DNA of 64,000 nt from Mycobacterium sp. 852002-51057_SCH5723018 (GCF_001667035.1 NZ_LZIR01000004.1:124001-188000), one strand, 5' to 3'. Counted from the first letter of the stretch, positions 1 to 9,780 are shown. Notes: generated from the sequence alone by a model not told the origin. Made by a program: numbers and translations.

Positions 1-90
1 CGTGGCATAGGGCAGAATTCGCGATGTCGGCGACGTCATAGCGCCATACCAGCACAGCTCCCAGCGCCGCGTCGCTCTTACGACGCCCGA

Positions 91-96
91 TAGGCT
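91..96 (+). promoter_or_regulatory. purC -10 element, leaderless start
   Basis: TAGGCT fits the mycobacterial TAnnnT -10 box and ends 7 nt before the A of the purC ATG at 103. No Shine-Dalgarno lies between them, so the transcript probably begins at the start codon. The rest of positions 1-102 shows no convincing gene. Confidence 0.6.
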
Positions 97-102
97 GACC
101 CG

Positions 103-996
103 ATGCGTCCTGCACTGTCCGACTACCGGCATCTGGCCAGCGGCAAGGTCCGGGAGATCTATCGCGTCGACGACCAGCACCTGCTGCTGGTGGCGACCGA
201 CCGGATCTCGGCCTACGACTACGTGCTGGACAGCACCATCCCGGACAAGGGCCGCATCCTGACCGCGATGAGCGTGTTCTTTTTCGGCCTCGTCGAGGCC
301 CCCAACCACCTGGCCGGGCCGCCGGATGACCCGCGCATCCCCGACGAGGTGCTGGGCCGCGCGCTGGTGGTGCGCCGACTCGAGATGGTTCCGGTGGAAT
401 GCGTGGCGCGCGGCTACCTGACCGGCTCGGGGCTGCTGGACTACCAGGCCACCGGCAAGGTCTGCGGCATCCCGCTGCCGCCGGGTTTGGTGGAAGCCAG
501 CAGGTTCGCCACGCCGCTGTTCACCCCGGCGACCAAGGCGGCGCTCGGGGACCACGATGAGAACATCCCGTTCGCCCGGGTGATCGAGATGGTGGGAGCA
601 GTGCGGGCCAACCAACTGCGCGACCGTACCCTGCAGATCTATGTCCAGGCCGCCGACCACGCCCTGACGAAGGGAATCATCATCGCCGACACCAAGTTCG
701 AATTCGGCACCGACCGCGACGGCAACCTGCTGCTGGCCGACGAGATCTTCACCCCGGATTCGTCGCGCTACTGGCCGGCAGACGGTTACCGGCCCGGTGA
801 GGTCCAGACCAGTTTCGACAAGCAGTTCGTCCGCAACTGGCTGACCAGCCCCGAGTCCGGCTGGGACCGACACGGCTCACAACCTCCGCCACCGCTTCCC
901 GACGACATCATCGAGGCCACGCGCGATCGCTATATCAATGCCTACGAACGCATTTCCGGCCTGAGGTTCGGCGACTGGATCGGTCCGGGCGCATGA
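103..996 (+). CDS. purC: Phosphoribosylaminoimidazole-succinocarboxamide synthase
   Basis: SAICAR synthase joins CAIR and aspartate with ATP hydrolysis in cytosolic de novo purine synthesis. The 297-aa length is usual for the family. The N-terminal stretch [12 protein letters not shown] and the downstream KFEFGTD and [14 protein letters not shown] segments are characteristic. The ATG at 103 has no ribosome site but a well-placed -10 box, so the start is probably leaderless. The stop overlaps the ATG of the protease gene by 4 nt (ATGA), so the two are translationally coupled. Other purine genes lie at 9.8-10.7, 34.6 and 58.4-61.1 kb. Assignment is secure. Confidence 0.97.
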   Translation: MRPALSDYRHLASGKVREIYRVDDQHLLLVATDRISAYDYVLDSTIPDKGRILTAMSVFFFGLVEAPNHLAGPPDDPRIPDEVLGRALVVRRLEMVPVECVARGYLTGSGLLDYQATGKVCGIPLPPGLVEASRFATPLFTPATKAALGDHDENIPFARVIEMVGAVRANQLRDRTLQIYVQAADHALTKGIIIADTKFEFGTDRDGNLLLADEIFTPDSSRYWPADGYRPGEVQTSFDKQFVRNWLTSPESGWDRHGSQPPPPLPDDIIEATRDRYINAYERISGLRFGDWIGPGA

Positions 997-3155
997 CCGA
1001 GACTTCCGTCGACGCACCGTCACCGCCCACAGCCAAGCGGGTGGAGAGCCGGCGAGAGCACCACGGGGACGTCTTCGTCGACCCGTACGAATGGCTGCGG
1101 GACAAGGCCGACCCGGAAGTCATCGCCTACCTGGAGGCCGAGAACGACTACGCCGACCGGATGACGGCCCGTCTGGAACCGTTGCGGCAGCAGATCTTCG
1201 ACGAGATCAAGGCGCGCACCAAGGAAACGGATCTCTCGGTACCGACGCGTCAAGGCGACTGGTGGTACTACGCCCGCACCTTCGAAGGAAAGCAGTATCG
1301 CGTCCAGTGCCGTTGCCCGATAGCCGATCCCGACGACTGGAACCCCCCGCTCCTGGACGAGAACACCGAAATCCCGGGGGAGCAGGTGCTGCTCGATTCG
1401 AACGCCGAGGCCGAAGGCCACGAATTCTTCGCGCTGGGGGCCGCGATGGTCAGCCTGGACGGGAACCTGCTGGCCTACTCCGTCGACACCGTCGGCGACG
1501 AGCGCTACACCCTGCGGTTCAAGGATTTACGGACCGGCGAGCTGTTCGGTGACGAGATCGCCGACATCGCGGCCGGAGTCACCTGGGCGGCCGACAACCG
1601 TACGGTGTACTACCTGACCCTGGATCCGGCCCACCGTCCCGACAAGGTGTGGCGCCATCGGCTCGGCTCGACAGAGCCGGCGGAGCTGGTGTATCACGAA
1701 CCCGACGAACGGTTTTGGGTGGGCGCCGGGCTCACCCGAAGTGAGAAATATGTGTTCATCGCCGCGGGTTCGTCGATCACCACCGAAATGCGCTACGCCG
1801 ACTCGGCCGACCCGGACGCCCGGTTCACCGTCGTGCTGCCCCGCCGCGAAGGCGTCGAGTACTCCGTAGAGCACGCGGTGGTCGACGGGCAGGACCGTTT
1901 CTTGATCCTGCACAACGACGGTGCGGTGAACTTCGTCCTCAGCGAGGCGCCGGTCAGTGACCCGACGCGGCAACGCACCCTGATTCCCCATCGCGACGAT
2001 GTCCGGCTCGATGGCGTGGATGCCTTTGCCGGCCATCTGGTGGTCAGCTACCGCCGAGACGCGTTACCCCGGATTCAGTTGTGGCCCATCGGCTCCGACG
2101 GCGGCTACGGTGAACCCGACGAGATCTCGTTCGACTCCGAGCTGATGTGGTGCGGTTTGGCCGGCAATCCCAACTGGGAGTCCCCGAAGCTGCGCATCAG
2201 GGCGGGGTCGCTGGTCACCCCGGCGCAGATCTACGACCTCGACTTTGGCACCGGTGAGCGGACCTTGCTGCGCGAGCAGCCCGTCCTCGGCGGCTACCGG
2301 CCCGACGATTACGTCGAACGCCGCGATTGGGCGCTGGCCGACGACGGCACCCGGGTCCCGGTCTCGATCGTGCACCGCGCCGACATCGAGTTCCCGGCGC
2401 CCGCGCTGCTTTACGGCTATGGCGCCTACGAGATCTGCACCGATCCAAGCTTTTCCATCGCGCGGTTGTCGTTGCTGGACCGCGGCATGGCGTTCGTGAT
2501 CGCCCACGTCCGCGGCGGCGGTGAGATGGGCCGGTTGTGGTACGAGCACGGCAAGCTGTTGGAGAAGAGGAACACCTTCACCGACTTTGTCGCGGTGGCA
2601 AGGCATTTGGTGGCCTCCGGCGTGACCGGGCCGCAGCAGCTGGTGGCCCTGGGCGGCAGCGCCGGCGGTTTGTTGGTGGGCGCGGTGGCCAACCTGGCGC
2701 CGGAGCTTTTCGCCGGAATCCTGGCGCAGGTGCCGTTTGTCGACCCGCTGACCACCATCCTCGACCCCTCCCTGCCGCTGACCGTCACCGAATGGGACGA
2801 ATGGGGAAACCCGTTGAGCGACAGCCATGTTTACTGGTATATGAAGTCGTATTCGCCCTACGAGAATGTGGGGGACAAACGGTATCCGGCCATCCTGGCG
2901 ATGACCTCCCTCAACGACACCAGGGTCTACTACGTGGAACCCGCAAAGTGGGTTGCGGCATTGCGGCACGCCGACACCGACGGCGCTCCGATCCTGCTGA
3001 AGACGCAGATGAACGCCGGGCATGGTGGCGTCAGTGGTCGCTATAGGGCTTGGGAGGAAACCGCATTCCAGTACGCGTGGCTACTGGCCGCTGCCGACGG
3101 CGACCGCTACGGCCGCGGCCAGGAATACGACCTCGATGGCCGTCCGCAGGGGTAG
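993..3155 (+). CDS. ptrB: Protease II (oligopeptidase B, S9 family)
   Basis: Cytosolic serine peptidase of the prolyl oligopeptidase family that cleaves short peptides after basic residues. The 720-aa protein starts with a propeller domain (about residues 1-440). A hydrolase domain follows with the nucleophile motif GGSAGG and a C-terminal NAGHGG segment carrying the catalytic His. The start overlaps purC by 4 nt. In M. tuberculosis this locus is annotated as two pieces, ptrBa and ptrBb (from memory). Here the frame is continuous and all catalytic motifs are present, so the enzyme should be active. The 3' end overlaps the convergent DoxX gene by 75 bp. Confidence 0.93.
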   Translation: MTETSVDAPSPPTAKRVESRREHHGDVFVDPYEWLRDKADPEVIAYLEAENDYADRMTARLEPLRQQIFDEIKARTKETDLSVPTRQGDWWYYARTFEGKQYRVQCRCPIADPDDWNPPLLDENTEIPGEQVLLDSNAEAEGHEFFALGAAMVSLDGNLLAYSVDTVGDERYTLRFKDLRTGELFGDEIADIAAGVTWAADNRTVYYLTLDPAHRPDKVWRHRLGSTEPAELVYHEPDERFWVGAGLTRSEKYVFIAAGSSITTEMRYADSADPDARFTVVLPRREGVEYSVEHAVVDGQDRFLILHNDGAVNFVLSEAPVSDPTRQRTLIPHRDDVRLDGVDAFAGHLVVSYRRDALPRIQLWPIGSDGGYGEPDEISFDSELMWCGLAGNPNWESPKLRIRAGSLVTPAQIYDLDFGTGERTLLREQPVLGGYRPDDYVERRDWALADDGTRVPVSIVHRADIEFPAPALLYGYGAYEICTDPSFSIARLSLLDRGMAFVIAHVRGGGEMGRLWYEHGKLLEKRNTFTDFVAVARHLVASGVTGPQQLVALGGSAGGLLVGAVANLAPELFAGILAQVPFVDPLTTILDPSLPLTVTEWDEWGNPLSDSHVYWYMKSYSPYENVGDKRYPAILAMTSLNDTRVYYVEPAKWVAALRHADTDGAPILLKTQMNAGHGGVSGRYRAWEETAFQYAWLLAAADGDRYGRGQEYDLDGRPQG

Positions 3156-3530
3156 TCGCGTCGTCATCGACTTGGGCGGATCGGGCATCCGGGCGGCGTA
3201 GACGTTGGCCGGGAACATGGCCAGCATCAGCACCACCAGGCAGACGGCCGCCGCCACCCGGATCGCGGGGAGCAGCAAGCCCGCCGCGCCCAGCAGCTCC
3301 AGCAGGCCGGTGATGGTCACCAGCAGACCGGGGGCGGGCAACCGGGGCGGCACGATCGCGATGAGGTCGCGCCGTAGCGGCAGCGCGAAGTGCGAAATGC
3401 CGGTCAACACGAACATCACCGCGAGCCCGACGGCGAGCGCGGCGGTCCAGCTGTTCACATAGCCGACGCCGAGCCAGCCGATGCTCCGAGCGGCGACGGT
3501 GGCCACGAGCAGGGTGATCAATGGAACCAT
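3081..3530 (-). CDS. DoxX family membrane protein
   Basis: 149-aa, very hydrophobic protein with about four membrane segments, matching small DoxX-type proteins. Some relatives act with thiol or redox partners, but the substrate here is unknown. The ATG at 3530 follows GGAAAG with good spacing. The gene is divergent from a TetR regulator at 3627. Its promoter (TTGACA-N17-TACATT on the minus strand) is flanked by two copies of a repeated operator, so control by that TetR is likely. The last 75 bp overlap the 3' end of ptrB on the other strand. Family call is good; role is open. Confidence 0.8.
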   Translation of the reverse strand: MVPLITLLVATVAARSIGWLGVGYVNSWTAALAVGLAVMFVLTGISHFALPLRRDLIAIVPPRLPAPGLLVTITGLLELLGAAGLLLPAIRVAAAVCLVVLMLAMFPANVYAARMPDPPKSMTTRLPLRTAIEVVFLAAAVAVAVGSGQ

Positions 3531-3545
3531 TGCGATCTTTCCAAT

Positions 3546-3617
3546 CTAGACACTGACAAGTTTGGCGGTACCGTCAATGTAGGCGGGTATCTAGTCACTG
3601 TCAAGATATGCGGTACG
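3546..3617. promoter_or_regulatory. Twin operator between doxX and tetR
   Basis: Two direct copies of a 27-nt element, 3546-3572 and 3591-3617, match at 21 positions. The core is CTAGwCACTGwCAAG followed by GCGGTAC. Copy 2 covers the doxX -35 and the tetR -10; copy 1 covers the expected doxX start site. This placement suggests binding by the adjacent TetR. Confidence 0.65.
3576..3604 (-). promoter_or_regulatory. Promoter of the DoxX gene
   Basis: On the minus strand TTGACA (3604-3599) is followed after exactly 17 nt by TACATT (3581-3576), a near-consensus SigA-type promoter about 46 nt upstream of the ATG at 3530. Confidence 0.7.
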
Positions 3618-3626
3618 CTGGGCGCC

Positions 3627-4190
3627 ATGAACCGCTCCAACTACCACCACGGTGATCTGCGCGCGGCGATCCTCGCCGAAGCCGCACGCCTGGTGGCCCA
3701 GCGCGGCGCGGACGGGGTCTCGTTGCGCGAGTTGGCCCGCAGTGCGGGGGTGTCACATGCCGCGCCCGCGCACCACTTCACCGATCGGCGCGGGCTGTTC
3801 ACCGCGTTGGCCACGCAGGGATTCCGGCTGCTGACCGAGGCGCTGATCCACGCCCGGGGCTCCTTCACCGATGCGGCGCTGGCCTACGTGCGGTTCGCCA
3901 TCGAGCATCCCGGCCACTATCAGGTGATGTTCGACAGGTCGCTGCTCGACGCCGCCGACACCGAACTGGCGGCCGCGGAGGCCGCCGCCGGGGCGGAACT
4001 TTCCCGCGGAGTCGCTACGTTGCGGGACCCCAACGCGCAGGCCGACCGTGCCGCCGCTCAGCTGGCGGCATGGTCACTGGTGCACGGGTTTTCGATGCTG
4101 TGGCTCAACGACGCGGTCAACGCTGCGGTCAGGCGGGCCGATCCGATGGACACCGTGCTGCGGATCGCGACCATGCTGTTCGACGGCTAA
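3627..4190 (+). CDS. TetR/AcrR family regulator, divergent from DoxX
   Basis: 187-aa regulator. The N-terminal helix-turn-helix spans about residues 7-55 (YHHGDLR, then GVSLRELARSAGVSHAAPAHHF). A variable ligand-binding domain follows. The ATG at 3627 is chosen because the HTH begins just after it and a TACGCT -10 box (3614-3619) ends 7 nt upstream, which implies a leaderless transcript; the frame is open further upstream without homology. The gene probably represses itself and the DoxX gene through the twin operator. Its end overlaps the convergent exporter gene by 4 bp. The ligand is unknown. Confidence 0.88.
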   Translation: MNRSNYHHGDLRAAILAEAARLVAQRGADGVSLRELARSAGVSHAAPAHHFTDRRGLFTALATQGFRLLTEALIHARGSFTDAALAYVRFAIEHPGHYQVMFDRSLLDAADTELAAAEAAAGAELSRGVATLRDPNAQADRAAAQLAAWSLVHGFSMLWLNDAVNAAVRRADPMDTVLRIATMLFDG

Positions 4191-5803
4191 TCGCAGGCCG
4201 CCGTTTGACTGGCCGGTTTCTTCGGCAGAAACAGCGCCGGGACGATGGTGGACAGCACCAACGCCACCGCGATCGCGAACACCATCGCGTAGGCGTGGGA
4301 AAGGTCATGCAGCACATTGGCCGAGAAGCCGGGGCTAAGTGCCTGTGGCGGTATCTCGGACTGATTGACCGGCACCCCGTTGGCGGCGGCCCTCTGCTGT
4401 AGCGACGCCAGTTTCTTTGCTGCGGCGACGTTTTCGCTGCGGTTGAACTGGTTGGTCAGGATCATCGACATCAGGGCGGTTCCGACCGAGCCGCCGACCT
4501 GGTGGCTTACGCTGATCAGGGTTGTGCCGCGGGCGATTTGGTGGGGGGCCAGCGCCTGCACCGACGCTACGGAGAGCGGCATCATGGTGCAACCCATGCC
4601 CAGGCCCATGATCGTGAGCCCGGTGATCAGCGTCGGGGCGTAATTCGCCTGGCGGGCCACGCCGAAGGCAAAGGTGCCCAGGCCGGCGGTGATCAGGGCG
4701 ATGCCGACGAGCACGATCTTGCCCGGCCCTTGCCGATCAACGAGCGGACCGGTCAGGCGCATGGTCAGCATGGCCCCGAGCCCCTGGGGGATCATGCGCA
4801 CGCCGGCCTGCATCGGCGTCTGGTGCAGCACCTGCTGGAAGTAGCTCGGAAGCAGCAGGCCCGCGCCGAAAAAGGCGCCGGCGAACACCAGCATCGTCAC
4901 ATTGGCATGGGTGAGCACGGGGTTCTGGAAGAGCCGCAGATCGATCAGCGGGTGATCGGCGCGGTGCCAGGCGTGCACGACGAACGCGGCGATCAACGCC
5001 AGGCCGATAGTCGCCGGTATCAACACGTGGCGATCGGCCACGGTTCCGCGGCCCGGGATGGACGACACCGCGAACAAGAACGTCGCCAACCCGGGCGAGA
5101 GCAGCAACACGCCGATGGCGTCGAAGGTTTCCGACCGCGCCGGGTGATCCCTCGGGAACACGATCACCGCCAGGACCACCGTGATCAGCCCGATAGGCAG
5201 GTTGATCAGGAAGATCCATCGCCAGCTGGAGGTGCCGATGAGCCAGCCGCCCAGGATCGGCCCGGCGATCGGGGCGAGCAGCATGGGGATGCTGAGAATC
5301 GACATCAGACGGCCGAGCCGGCTGGGGCCCGCTTCGCGCGTCAAAATCATGAATCCCAGGGGCAGGAGCATGCCGCCGCCGATGCCTTGCATCATGCGAA
5401 AGATGATGAGCTGCAAGATGCTTGACGCCACCGCGCAGAGCAGTGAGCCTAGCGCAAAAGCCAGCACCGAGCCGATGAAGAGCCGCTTGGTGCCGAACCT
5501 GTCGGCGGCCCATCCGGTGAGTGGGATCACCGTTGCCAACGCGAGCGTGTACCCGGTCATCGTCCATGAGACGACGACCTGCGAGGAACCGAACTGATCG
5601 ATGAACGTGCGTTGCGCGACCGCGACGACGGTGACGTCGACGATCGCCATCACCGTTGCCAGTATGCACACGCCGGAGATCCGCAGCAGGGCGGCGTCCA
5701 ACCTGTCCGGATAGACACGCGCGCCCGGCTGCGCGGTGGGGGCGGTGACCGGCGGGGCGTCGGCCGCTGCTGAACGGGCCTTCTCCATAGCGTTGCTTAG
5801 CAT
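4187..5803 (-). CDS. emrB: MFS multidrug exporter, DHA2 (EmrB/QacA) type
   Basis: Inner-membrane drug:proton antiporter of the 14-helix DHA2 group, the positional counterpart of Rv0783c. The sequence has alternating hydrophobic helices, the loop motif GWAADRFGTKRLF, and a VDVTVVAVA segment in the first helix (motif D1 type). The ATG at 5803 gives 538 aa, close to the H37Rv protein as I remember it. An upstream GTG at 5875 would add 24 residues with no family character. It converges on the TetR gene with a 4-bp overlap. Substrate is not predictable. Confidence 0.88.
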   Translation of the reverse strand: MLSNAMEKARSAAADAPPVTAPTAQPGARVYPDRLDAALLRISGVCILATVMAIVDVTVVAVAQRTFIDQFGSSQVVVSWTMTGYTLALATVIPLTGWAADRFGTKRLFIGSVLAFALGSLLCAVASSILQLIIFRMMQGIGGGMLLPLGFMILTREAGPSRLGRLMSILSIPMLLAPIAGPILGGWLIGTSSWRWIFLINLPIGLITVVLAVIVFPRDHPARSETFDAIGVLLLSPGLATFLFAVSSIPGRGTVADRHVLIPATIGLALIAAFVVHAWHRADHPLIDLRLFQNPVLTHANVTMLVFAGAFFGAGLLLPSYFQQVLHQTPMQAGVRMIPQGLGAMLTMRLTGPLVDRQGPGKIVLVGIALITAGLGTFAFGVARQANYAPTLITGLTIMGLGMGCTMMPLSVASVQALAPHQIARGTTLISVSHQVGGSVGTALMSMILTNQFNRSENVAAAKKLASLQQRAAANGVPVNQSEIPPQALSPGFSANVLHDLSHAYAMVFAIAVALVLSTIVPALFLPKKPASQTAACD

Positions 5804-5987
5804 ATCGAATCGTTCATCGGCGCCGACGCCGGTCGGTGTTTGCTGGCCGGCCTGGGTATGTGCCCGGCGCCGCACCGGCGGTAACGCCGCGAATGGGGCC
5901 GTCCCGCGCCTCTGACCGGGGCCGATATACGTCTGCCGTCCGCGTGTCCTTCACCGTCCCGACACCTGGAATCGGCAGACTGCGGGT

Positions 5988-6692
5988 GTGTCTGGAAAAT
6001 TGATCGTCTCGGTCTCGGGGATAGGTGAACGCACCCTGCCCGACGTCGAGTCGTTCTGCGCACAAATGGATGCCCGCAAGGTGCCCGTGTCGTTGCTGGT
6101 GGCCCCGCGCCTGTCCGGCGACTACCGGCTCGACCGCGACCCCCACACCGTCGAGTGGCTATCTGCCCGCCGCGCCGGCGGCGACTCCATCGTGCTGCAC
6201 GGCTACGACGACCCCGCCACCAAAAAGCGTCGCGGCGAATTCGCGATCCTGCGCGCACACGAGGCCAACCTGCGCCTGATGGCCGCCGACCGTGTGCTCG
6301 AGCACTTGGGGCTGCGCACCCGGCTGTTCGCGGCGCCGGGCTGGGTGGTCTCGCCGGGAGTTGTCAAGGCCTTGCCACTGAACGGTTTTCGGTTGCTTGC
6401 CGACCTGCACGGGGTGACCGACCTGGTCCGGCACAGCACCGTGCGCGCCCGCGTGCTCGGCATCGGCGAGGGCTTCCTGACCGAGCCCTGGTGGTGCCGG
6501 ATGGTGGTGTTGTCGGCTGAGCGGATCGCGCGCCGCGGCGGCGTAGTGCGCGTCGCGGTGGCCGCCCGCCAATTGCGCAAACCGGGTCCGCTGCAGGCGA
6601 TGCTGGACGCCGTTGACCTGGCCGCGATGCACGGTTGCACGCCGACGGTGTACCGCTGGCGGGCCGACAGGGCGGTTCTCGACGCCGCCTGA
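5988..6692 (+). CDS. DUF2334 family protein (polysaccharide-deacetylase-like fold)
   Basis: 234-aa cytosolic protein, positional counterpart of Rv0784. The opening strand (KLIVSVSGIGERTLPDVESFC), the PVSLLVAPRL segment and SIVLHGYDD resemble DUF2334/NodB-type barrels, with a His and Asp pair where deacetylases place metal ligands. The GTG at 5988 starts directly at the first strand. There is no signal peptide. It lies upstream of the FAD dehydrogenase with a 48-nt gap, but that gene has its own promoter. Substrate is unknown. Confidence 0.75.
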   Translation: MSGKLIVSVSGIGERTLPDVESFCAQMDARKVPVSLLVAPRLSGDYRLDRDPHTVEWLSARRAGGDSIVLHGYDDPATKKRRGEFAILRAHEANLRLMAADRVLEHLGLRTRLFAAPGWVVSPGVVKALPLNGFRLLADLHGVTDLVRHSTVRARVLGIGEGFLTEPWWCRMVVLSAERIARRGGVVRVAVAARQLRKPGPLQAMLDAVDLAAMHGCTPTVYRWRADRAVLDAA

Positions 6693-6726
6693 CGCCGGCG
6701 TCTGAGTGACCTGCGGGACGGGGCAC

Positions 6727-6732
6727 TACCCT
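6727..6732 (+). promoter_or_regulatory. -10 element of the FAD dehydrogenase gene
   Basis: TACCCT lies 8 nt before the ATG at 6741 with no ribosome site between, so this is a second likely leaderless start. Confidence 0.5.
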
Positions 6733-6740
6733 GTTCCGAC

Positions 6741-8408
6741 ATGAGCGATTCTTCGGCCGCGGCGTTCGCCGCCGACGCGATCATCGTCGGTGCCGGGCTG
6801 TCGGGCCTGGTTGCCGCGTGCGAACTGGTGGAAGGCGGCCTGCGGGTGCTGATCGTCGACCAGGAGAACAGCGCAAACCTGGGCGGGCAGGCCTTCTGGT
6901 CGTTCGGTGGCCTTTTCTTCGTCGACAGCCCGGAGCAGCGCCGCCTCGGCATCCGCGACAGCCACGAACTGGCCCTGCAGGATTGGCTCGGCACGGCGGC
7001 CTTCGACCGGCCCGAGGACTACTGGCCGCGCCAATGGGCGCATGCCTACGTCGATTTCGCGGCCGGAGAGAAACGAAGCTGGCTGCGTGATCGCGGGCTC
7101 AAGCTTTTTCCGCTGGTGGGTTGGGCCGAGCGTGGGGGTTATGGCGCACAGGGACACGGCAATTCGGTGCCCCGTTTTCACATCACCTGGGGCACCGGCC
7201 CCGCGTTGGTCGAGATCTTCGCGCGCCGGCTGGGGGACCGCTCGACGGTGCGCTTCGCGCACCGCCATCAGGTCGACGAGTTGATCCTAGAGGGCGGCGC
7301 GGTGACGGGCGTCCGGGGTACCGTGCTGGAGCCCTCCGCCACCCCGCGCGGTGTGGCGTCTTCACGAAAGGCGTTGGGGCAGTTCGAGTTACGGGCCTCC
7401 GCGGTGATCGTGACCAGTGGCGGCATAGGCGGCAACCACGACCTGGTGCGCAAGAATTGGCCGCAGCGGATGGGTCGCGTCCCCGAGCAGCTGCTCAGCG
7501 GTGTCCCCGCCCACGTCGACGGCAGGATGATCGCGATTGCGCAGAAGGCCGGCGCACGGGTGATCAACCCCGACCGGATGTGGCACTACACCGAGGGCAT
7601 CACCAACTACGACCCGATCTGGCCGCTGCACGGCATCCGGATCATTCCCGGCCCGTCGTCGCTGTGGCTGGACGCGTCCGGCAAGCGGTTGCCGGTCCCG
7701 CTGTATCCCGGCTTCGACACGTTGGGCACGCTCGAGCACATCACCAAATCCGGGTTCGACTACACCTGGTTTGTGTTGAACGCCAAGATCATTGAGAAGG
7801 AGTTCGCACTATCCGGTCAGGAACAGAATCCCGATCTGACCGGGCAGAGCGTGCGGGAGCTGCTGCGTTCCCGGGCGCGCTCCGGTCCGCCGGGACCGGT
7901 GCAGGCGTTCGTCGACCGCGGCGTGGACTTCGTCAGCGCGGATTCGTTGCGCGAGTTGGTGACCGCGATGAACAAGCTGCCCGACGTGGTGCCGCTGGAC
8001 TACGCCACGGTCGAGGCGGAGGTCACCGCACGCGATCGCGAGGTGGCCAACAAGTTCAGCAAGGACGGCCAGATCACCGCGATCCGCGCTGCCCGAAACT
8101 ATTTGGGCGACCGGCTCGGCCGGGTGGTGGCACCGCACCGGCTGACCGATCCCAAGGCCGGCCCGCTGATCGCGGTCAAGCTGCACATCCTGACCCGAAA
8201 GACGTTAGGCGGCATCGAGACCGACCTTGCCTGCCGGGTGCTCACGGGCGACGGGACCCCGCTCACTGGGCTATACGCCGCCGGCGAGGCGGCCGGCTTC
8301 GGCGGGGGCGGCGTGCACGGGTACCGGGCGCTGGAGGGCACGTTCCTGGGCGGCTGCATCTTCTCCGGGCGTGCCGCCGGCCGAGGCGCCGCCGACGACA
8401 TCACCTAG
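6741..8408 (+). CDS. FAD-binding dehydrogenase (fumarate reductase/KstD-like)
   Basis: 555-aa flavoprotein, counterpart of Rv0785. The Rossmann motif DAIIVGAGLSGLVAACEL (about residues 12-29) is followed by an acidic ribose-binding VDQE. The C-terminal FAD segment is GLYAAGEAAGFGGGGVHGYRALEG. The architecture matches the flavoprotein family that includes 3-ketosteroid 1-dehydrogenases and fumarate reductases. No covalent-flavin His motif is evident. The true substrate is unknown; mycobacterial members are often annotated as putative ketosteroid or succinate-type dehydrogenases. Cytosolic or membrane-peripheral. Confidence 0.88.
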   Translation: MSDSSAAAFAADAIIVGAGLSGLVAACELVEGGLRVLIVDQENSANLGGQAFWSFGGLFFVDSPEQRRLGIRDSHELALQDWLGTAAFDRPEDYWPRQWAHAYVDFAAGEKRSWLRDRGLKLFPLVGWAERGGYGAQGHGNSVPRFHITWGTGPALVEIFARRLGDRSTVRFAHRHQVDELILEGGAVTGVRGTVLEPSATPRGVASSRKALGQFELRASAVIVTSGGIGGNHDLVRKNWPQRMGRVPEQLLSGVPAHVDGRMIAIAQKAGARVINPDRMWHYTEGITNYDPIWPLHGIRIIPGPSSLWLDASGKRLPVPLYPGFDTLGTLEHITKSGFDYTWFVLNAKIIEKEFALSGQEQNPDLTGQSVRELLRSRARSGPPGPVQAFVDRGVDFVSADSLRELVTAMNKLPDVVPLDYATVEAEVTARDREVANKFSKDGQITAIRAARNYLGDRLGRVVAPHRLTDPKAGPLIAVKLHILTRKTLGGIETDLACRVLTGDGTPLTGLYAAGEAAGFGGGGVHGYRALEGTFLGGCIFSGRAAGRGAADDIT

Positions 8409-8418
8409 TCTGCTCGCG

Positions 8419-9057
8419 CTAGAAGGTGACCCCGGTTTCTTCGGGCAACACCTGGAAGTCGGTGCTGGTCATCTCGGTGAGCCGGCCGTAGTAGATGCCC
8501 CTGGCATCGGGGGCGATGATGCCCTGGTGGATGGGCACCGCGCGCGCCGGCGCCACCGCGCGCAGGTAATCGACGGCCTCGGCGATCCTCATCCACGGGG
8601 CGGCCGCGGGAGCGGCCAGCACGTCCACCGGCTCGTCGGGCACGAACAGCGCGTCGCCGGGGTGCATCAACCTGGCGGCGTGTTCCCCGTCGCCGACGAG
8701 AAACGAAATGTTCTCTATCACAGGGATTTCCGGGTGTATCACCGCGTGCCGGCCGCCGACGGCCCGCACGGTCAGCTCGCCGATCCTCAGCTCGTCGCCG
8801 ACGTGCACCGCGCGGCACGGCGCACCCAGCTGATCGGTGGTTTGCGAATCGGCGTACAGGGCTGCGCCCGGGTTGCCCTCCAGGAGAGCCGGCAACCGTG
8901 CGACGTCGACATGGTCGGGGTGCTGGTGGGTGATCAGGATGGCAGACAGGCCGGTGATCCCCTCGAAGCCGTGCGCAAACGTCCCGGGATCAAACAGCAA
9001 ACGGGTGTTGTCCAACTCCGCCATTAGACAGGAATGGCCGAAATGCGTCAGTTGCAT
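8419..9057 (-). CDS. MBL-fold metallo-hydrolase
   Basis: 212-aa metallo-beta-lactamase-fold hydrolase, counterpart of Rv0786c. The zinc motif HQHPDHVD (HxHxDH) follows a FDPGTFAHGFEGI segment, and MHPGDAL plus a late VPIHQG His complete the usual metal set. It resembles the UlaG-like branch. The ATG at 9057 starts the first strand MQLTHFGHSC. The frame extends much further upstream, but that region is the divergent secreted-protein gene. It converges on the FAD dehydrogenase with a 10-bp gap. Substrate is unknown. Confidence 0.85.
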   Translation of the reverse strand: MQLTHFGHSCLMAELDNTRLLFDPGTFAHGFEGITGLSAILITHQHPDHVDVARLPALLEGNPGAALYADSQTTDQLGAPCRAVHVGDELRIGELTVRAVGGRHAVIHPEIPVIENISFLVGDGEHAARLMHPGDALFVPDEPVDVLAAPAAAPWMRIAEAVDYLRAVAPARAVPIHQGIIAPDARGIYYGRLTEMTSTDFQVLPEETGVTF

Positions 9058-9090
9058 GTTTACGATTGTGCCCCGACGGAGGTGATGCCG

Positions 9091-9765
9091 ATGCGGGTGA
9101 TCCTGGCGACCATTCTGGTTGTCGGCGGCCTCGCGGTGGCCCTCATCGTCGTGGTACCCGCCCACGCGGACCCGGAGGCGTGTCCGCCGGTGTGCGACCA
9201 GATCCCGACCACCGCGTGGATTCAGCAGCGCGCGGTGCCGCTGGACTCGGCGTACAACTGGCCCGCGCTGGCCGGCCTGGCGGTGCAGACAACGGGGGCG
9301 GCGAGCCCCCGTTTCCGGTTCGAGGACCTGTGCGCGGCGCCGCCGGTACCTCGGGATGCCCGCGATTCGGCGGTCGCGGCGCGCGTGACGATTTCCCACC
9401 CCGACGGCCAATGGCAGCTGCAGGCCCAGGTCCTGCACTGGCGCGGCGACACGGCCCGCGGCGGACCCACCGCGGCGTCGGTGTTCGGCAACGCCGTCGC
9501 CGCCCTGCGCGGCTGCCAGCGGGGCGCGCCGGCGCAGTCACCGTCGATCACCACCGACGAACCCAACCGGATGGCCGCGGTGATCAGCGGTCCCGCCATC
9601 ATGCACACCTACCTGATCGCCCACCCGGCGAGCAGCACCATCAGCGAGCTCACGCTGTGGGAATCGGGGCCCCCGCAGGTGCCCTGGCCGGTGATGGCGG
9701 ACGACGCGGTCCTGAACGCCATGGTCGCGCCCCTGTGCGACGCCTACATCGCCTCGTGCCCGTGA
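9091..9765 (+). CDS. Secreted hypothetical protein, Sec signal peptide
   Basis: 224 aa, no recognised family. The N-terminus is a classical Sec signal: Met-Arg, about 18 hydrophobic residues, then a PAHA-D cleavage site near residue 26. The mature part begins ADPEACPPVCDQIP and holds six or more cysteines spread to the last residues (IASCP), consistent with disulfides outside the cytoplasm. The ATG at 9091 is favoured because GGAGG at 9078-9082 is 8 nt away; the ATG at 9085 is too close. It occupies the Rv0787 position, just upstream of purS, but has no apparent purine role. Confidence 0.75.
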   Translation: MRVILATILVVGGLAVALIVVVPAHADPEACPPVCDQIPTTAWIQQRAVPLDSAYNWPALAGLAVQTTGAASPRFRFEDLCAAPPVPRDARDSAVAARVTISHPDGQWQLQAQVLHWRGDTARGGPTAASVFGNAVAALRGCQRGAPAQSPSITTDEPNRMAAVISGPAIMHTYLIAHPASSTISELTLWESGPPQVPWPVMADDAVLNAMVAPLCDAYIASCP

Positions 9766-9780
9766 CCGGCGTGTCGCCGG

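Noticed and set aside
1..102. Minus-strand frame as the 5' end of an upstream gene
   Set aside because: Too short to judge, with no motif or ribosome site visible.
5794..5802. TGCTTAGCA, like the P450 operator half-site, at the exporter start
   Set aside because: Single copy overlapping the start codon; a 9-mer can occur by chance and lacks the second unit.
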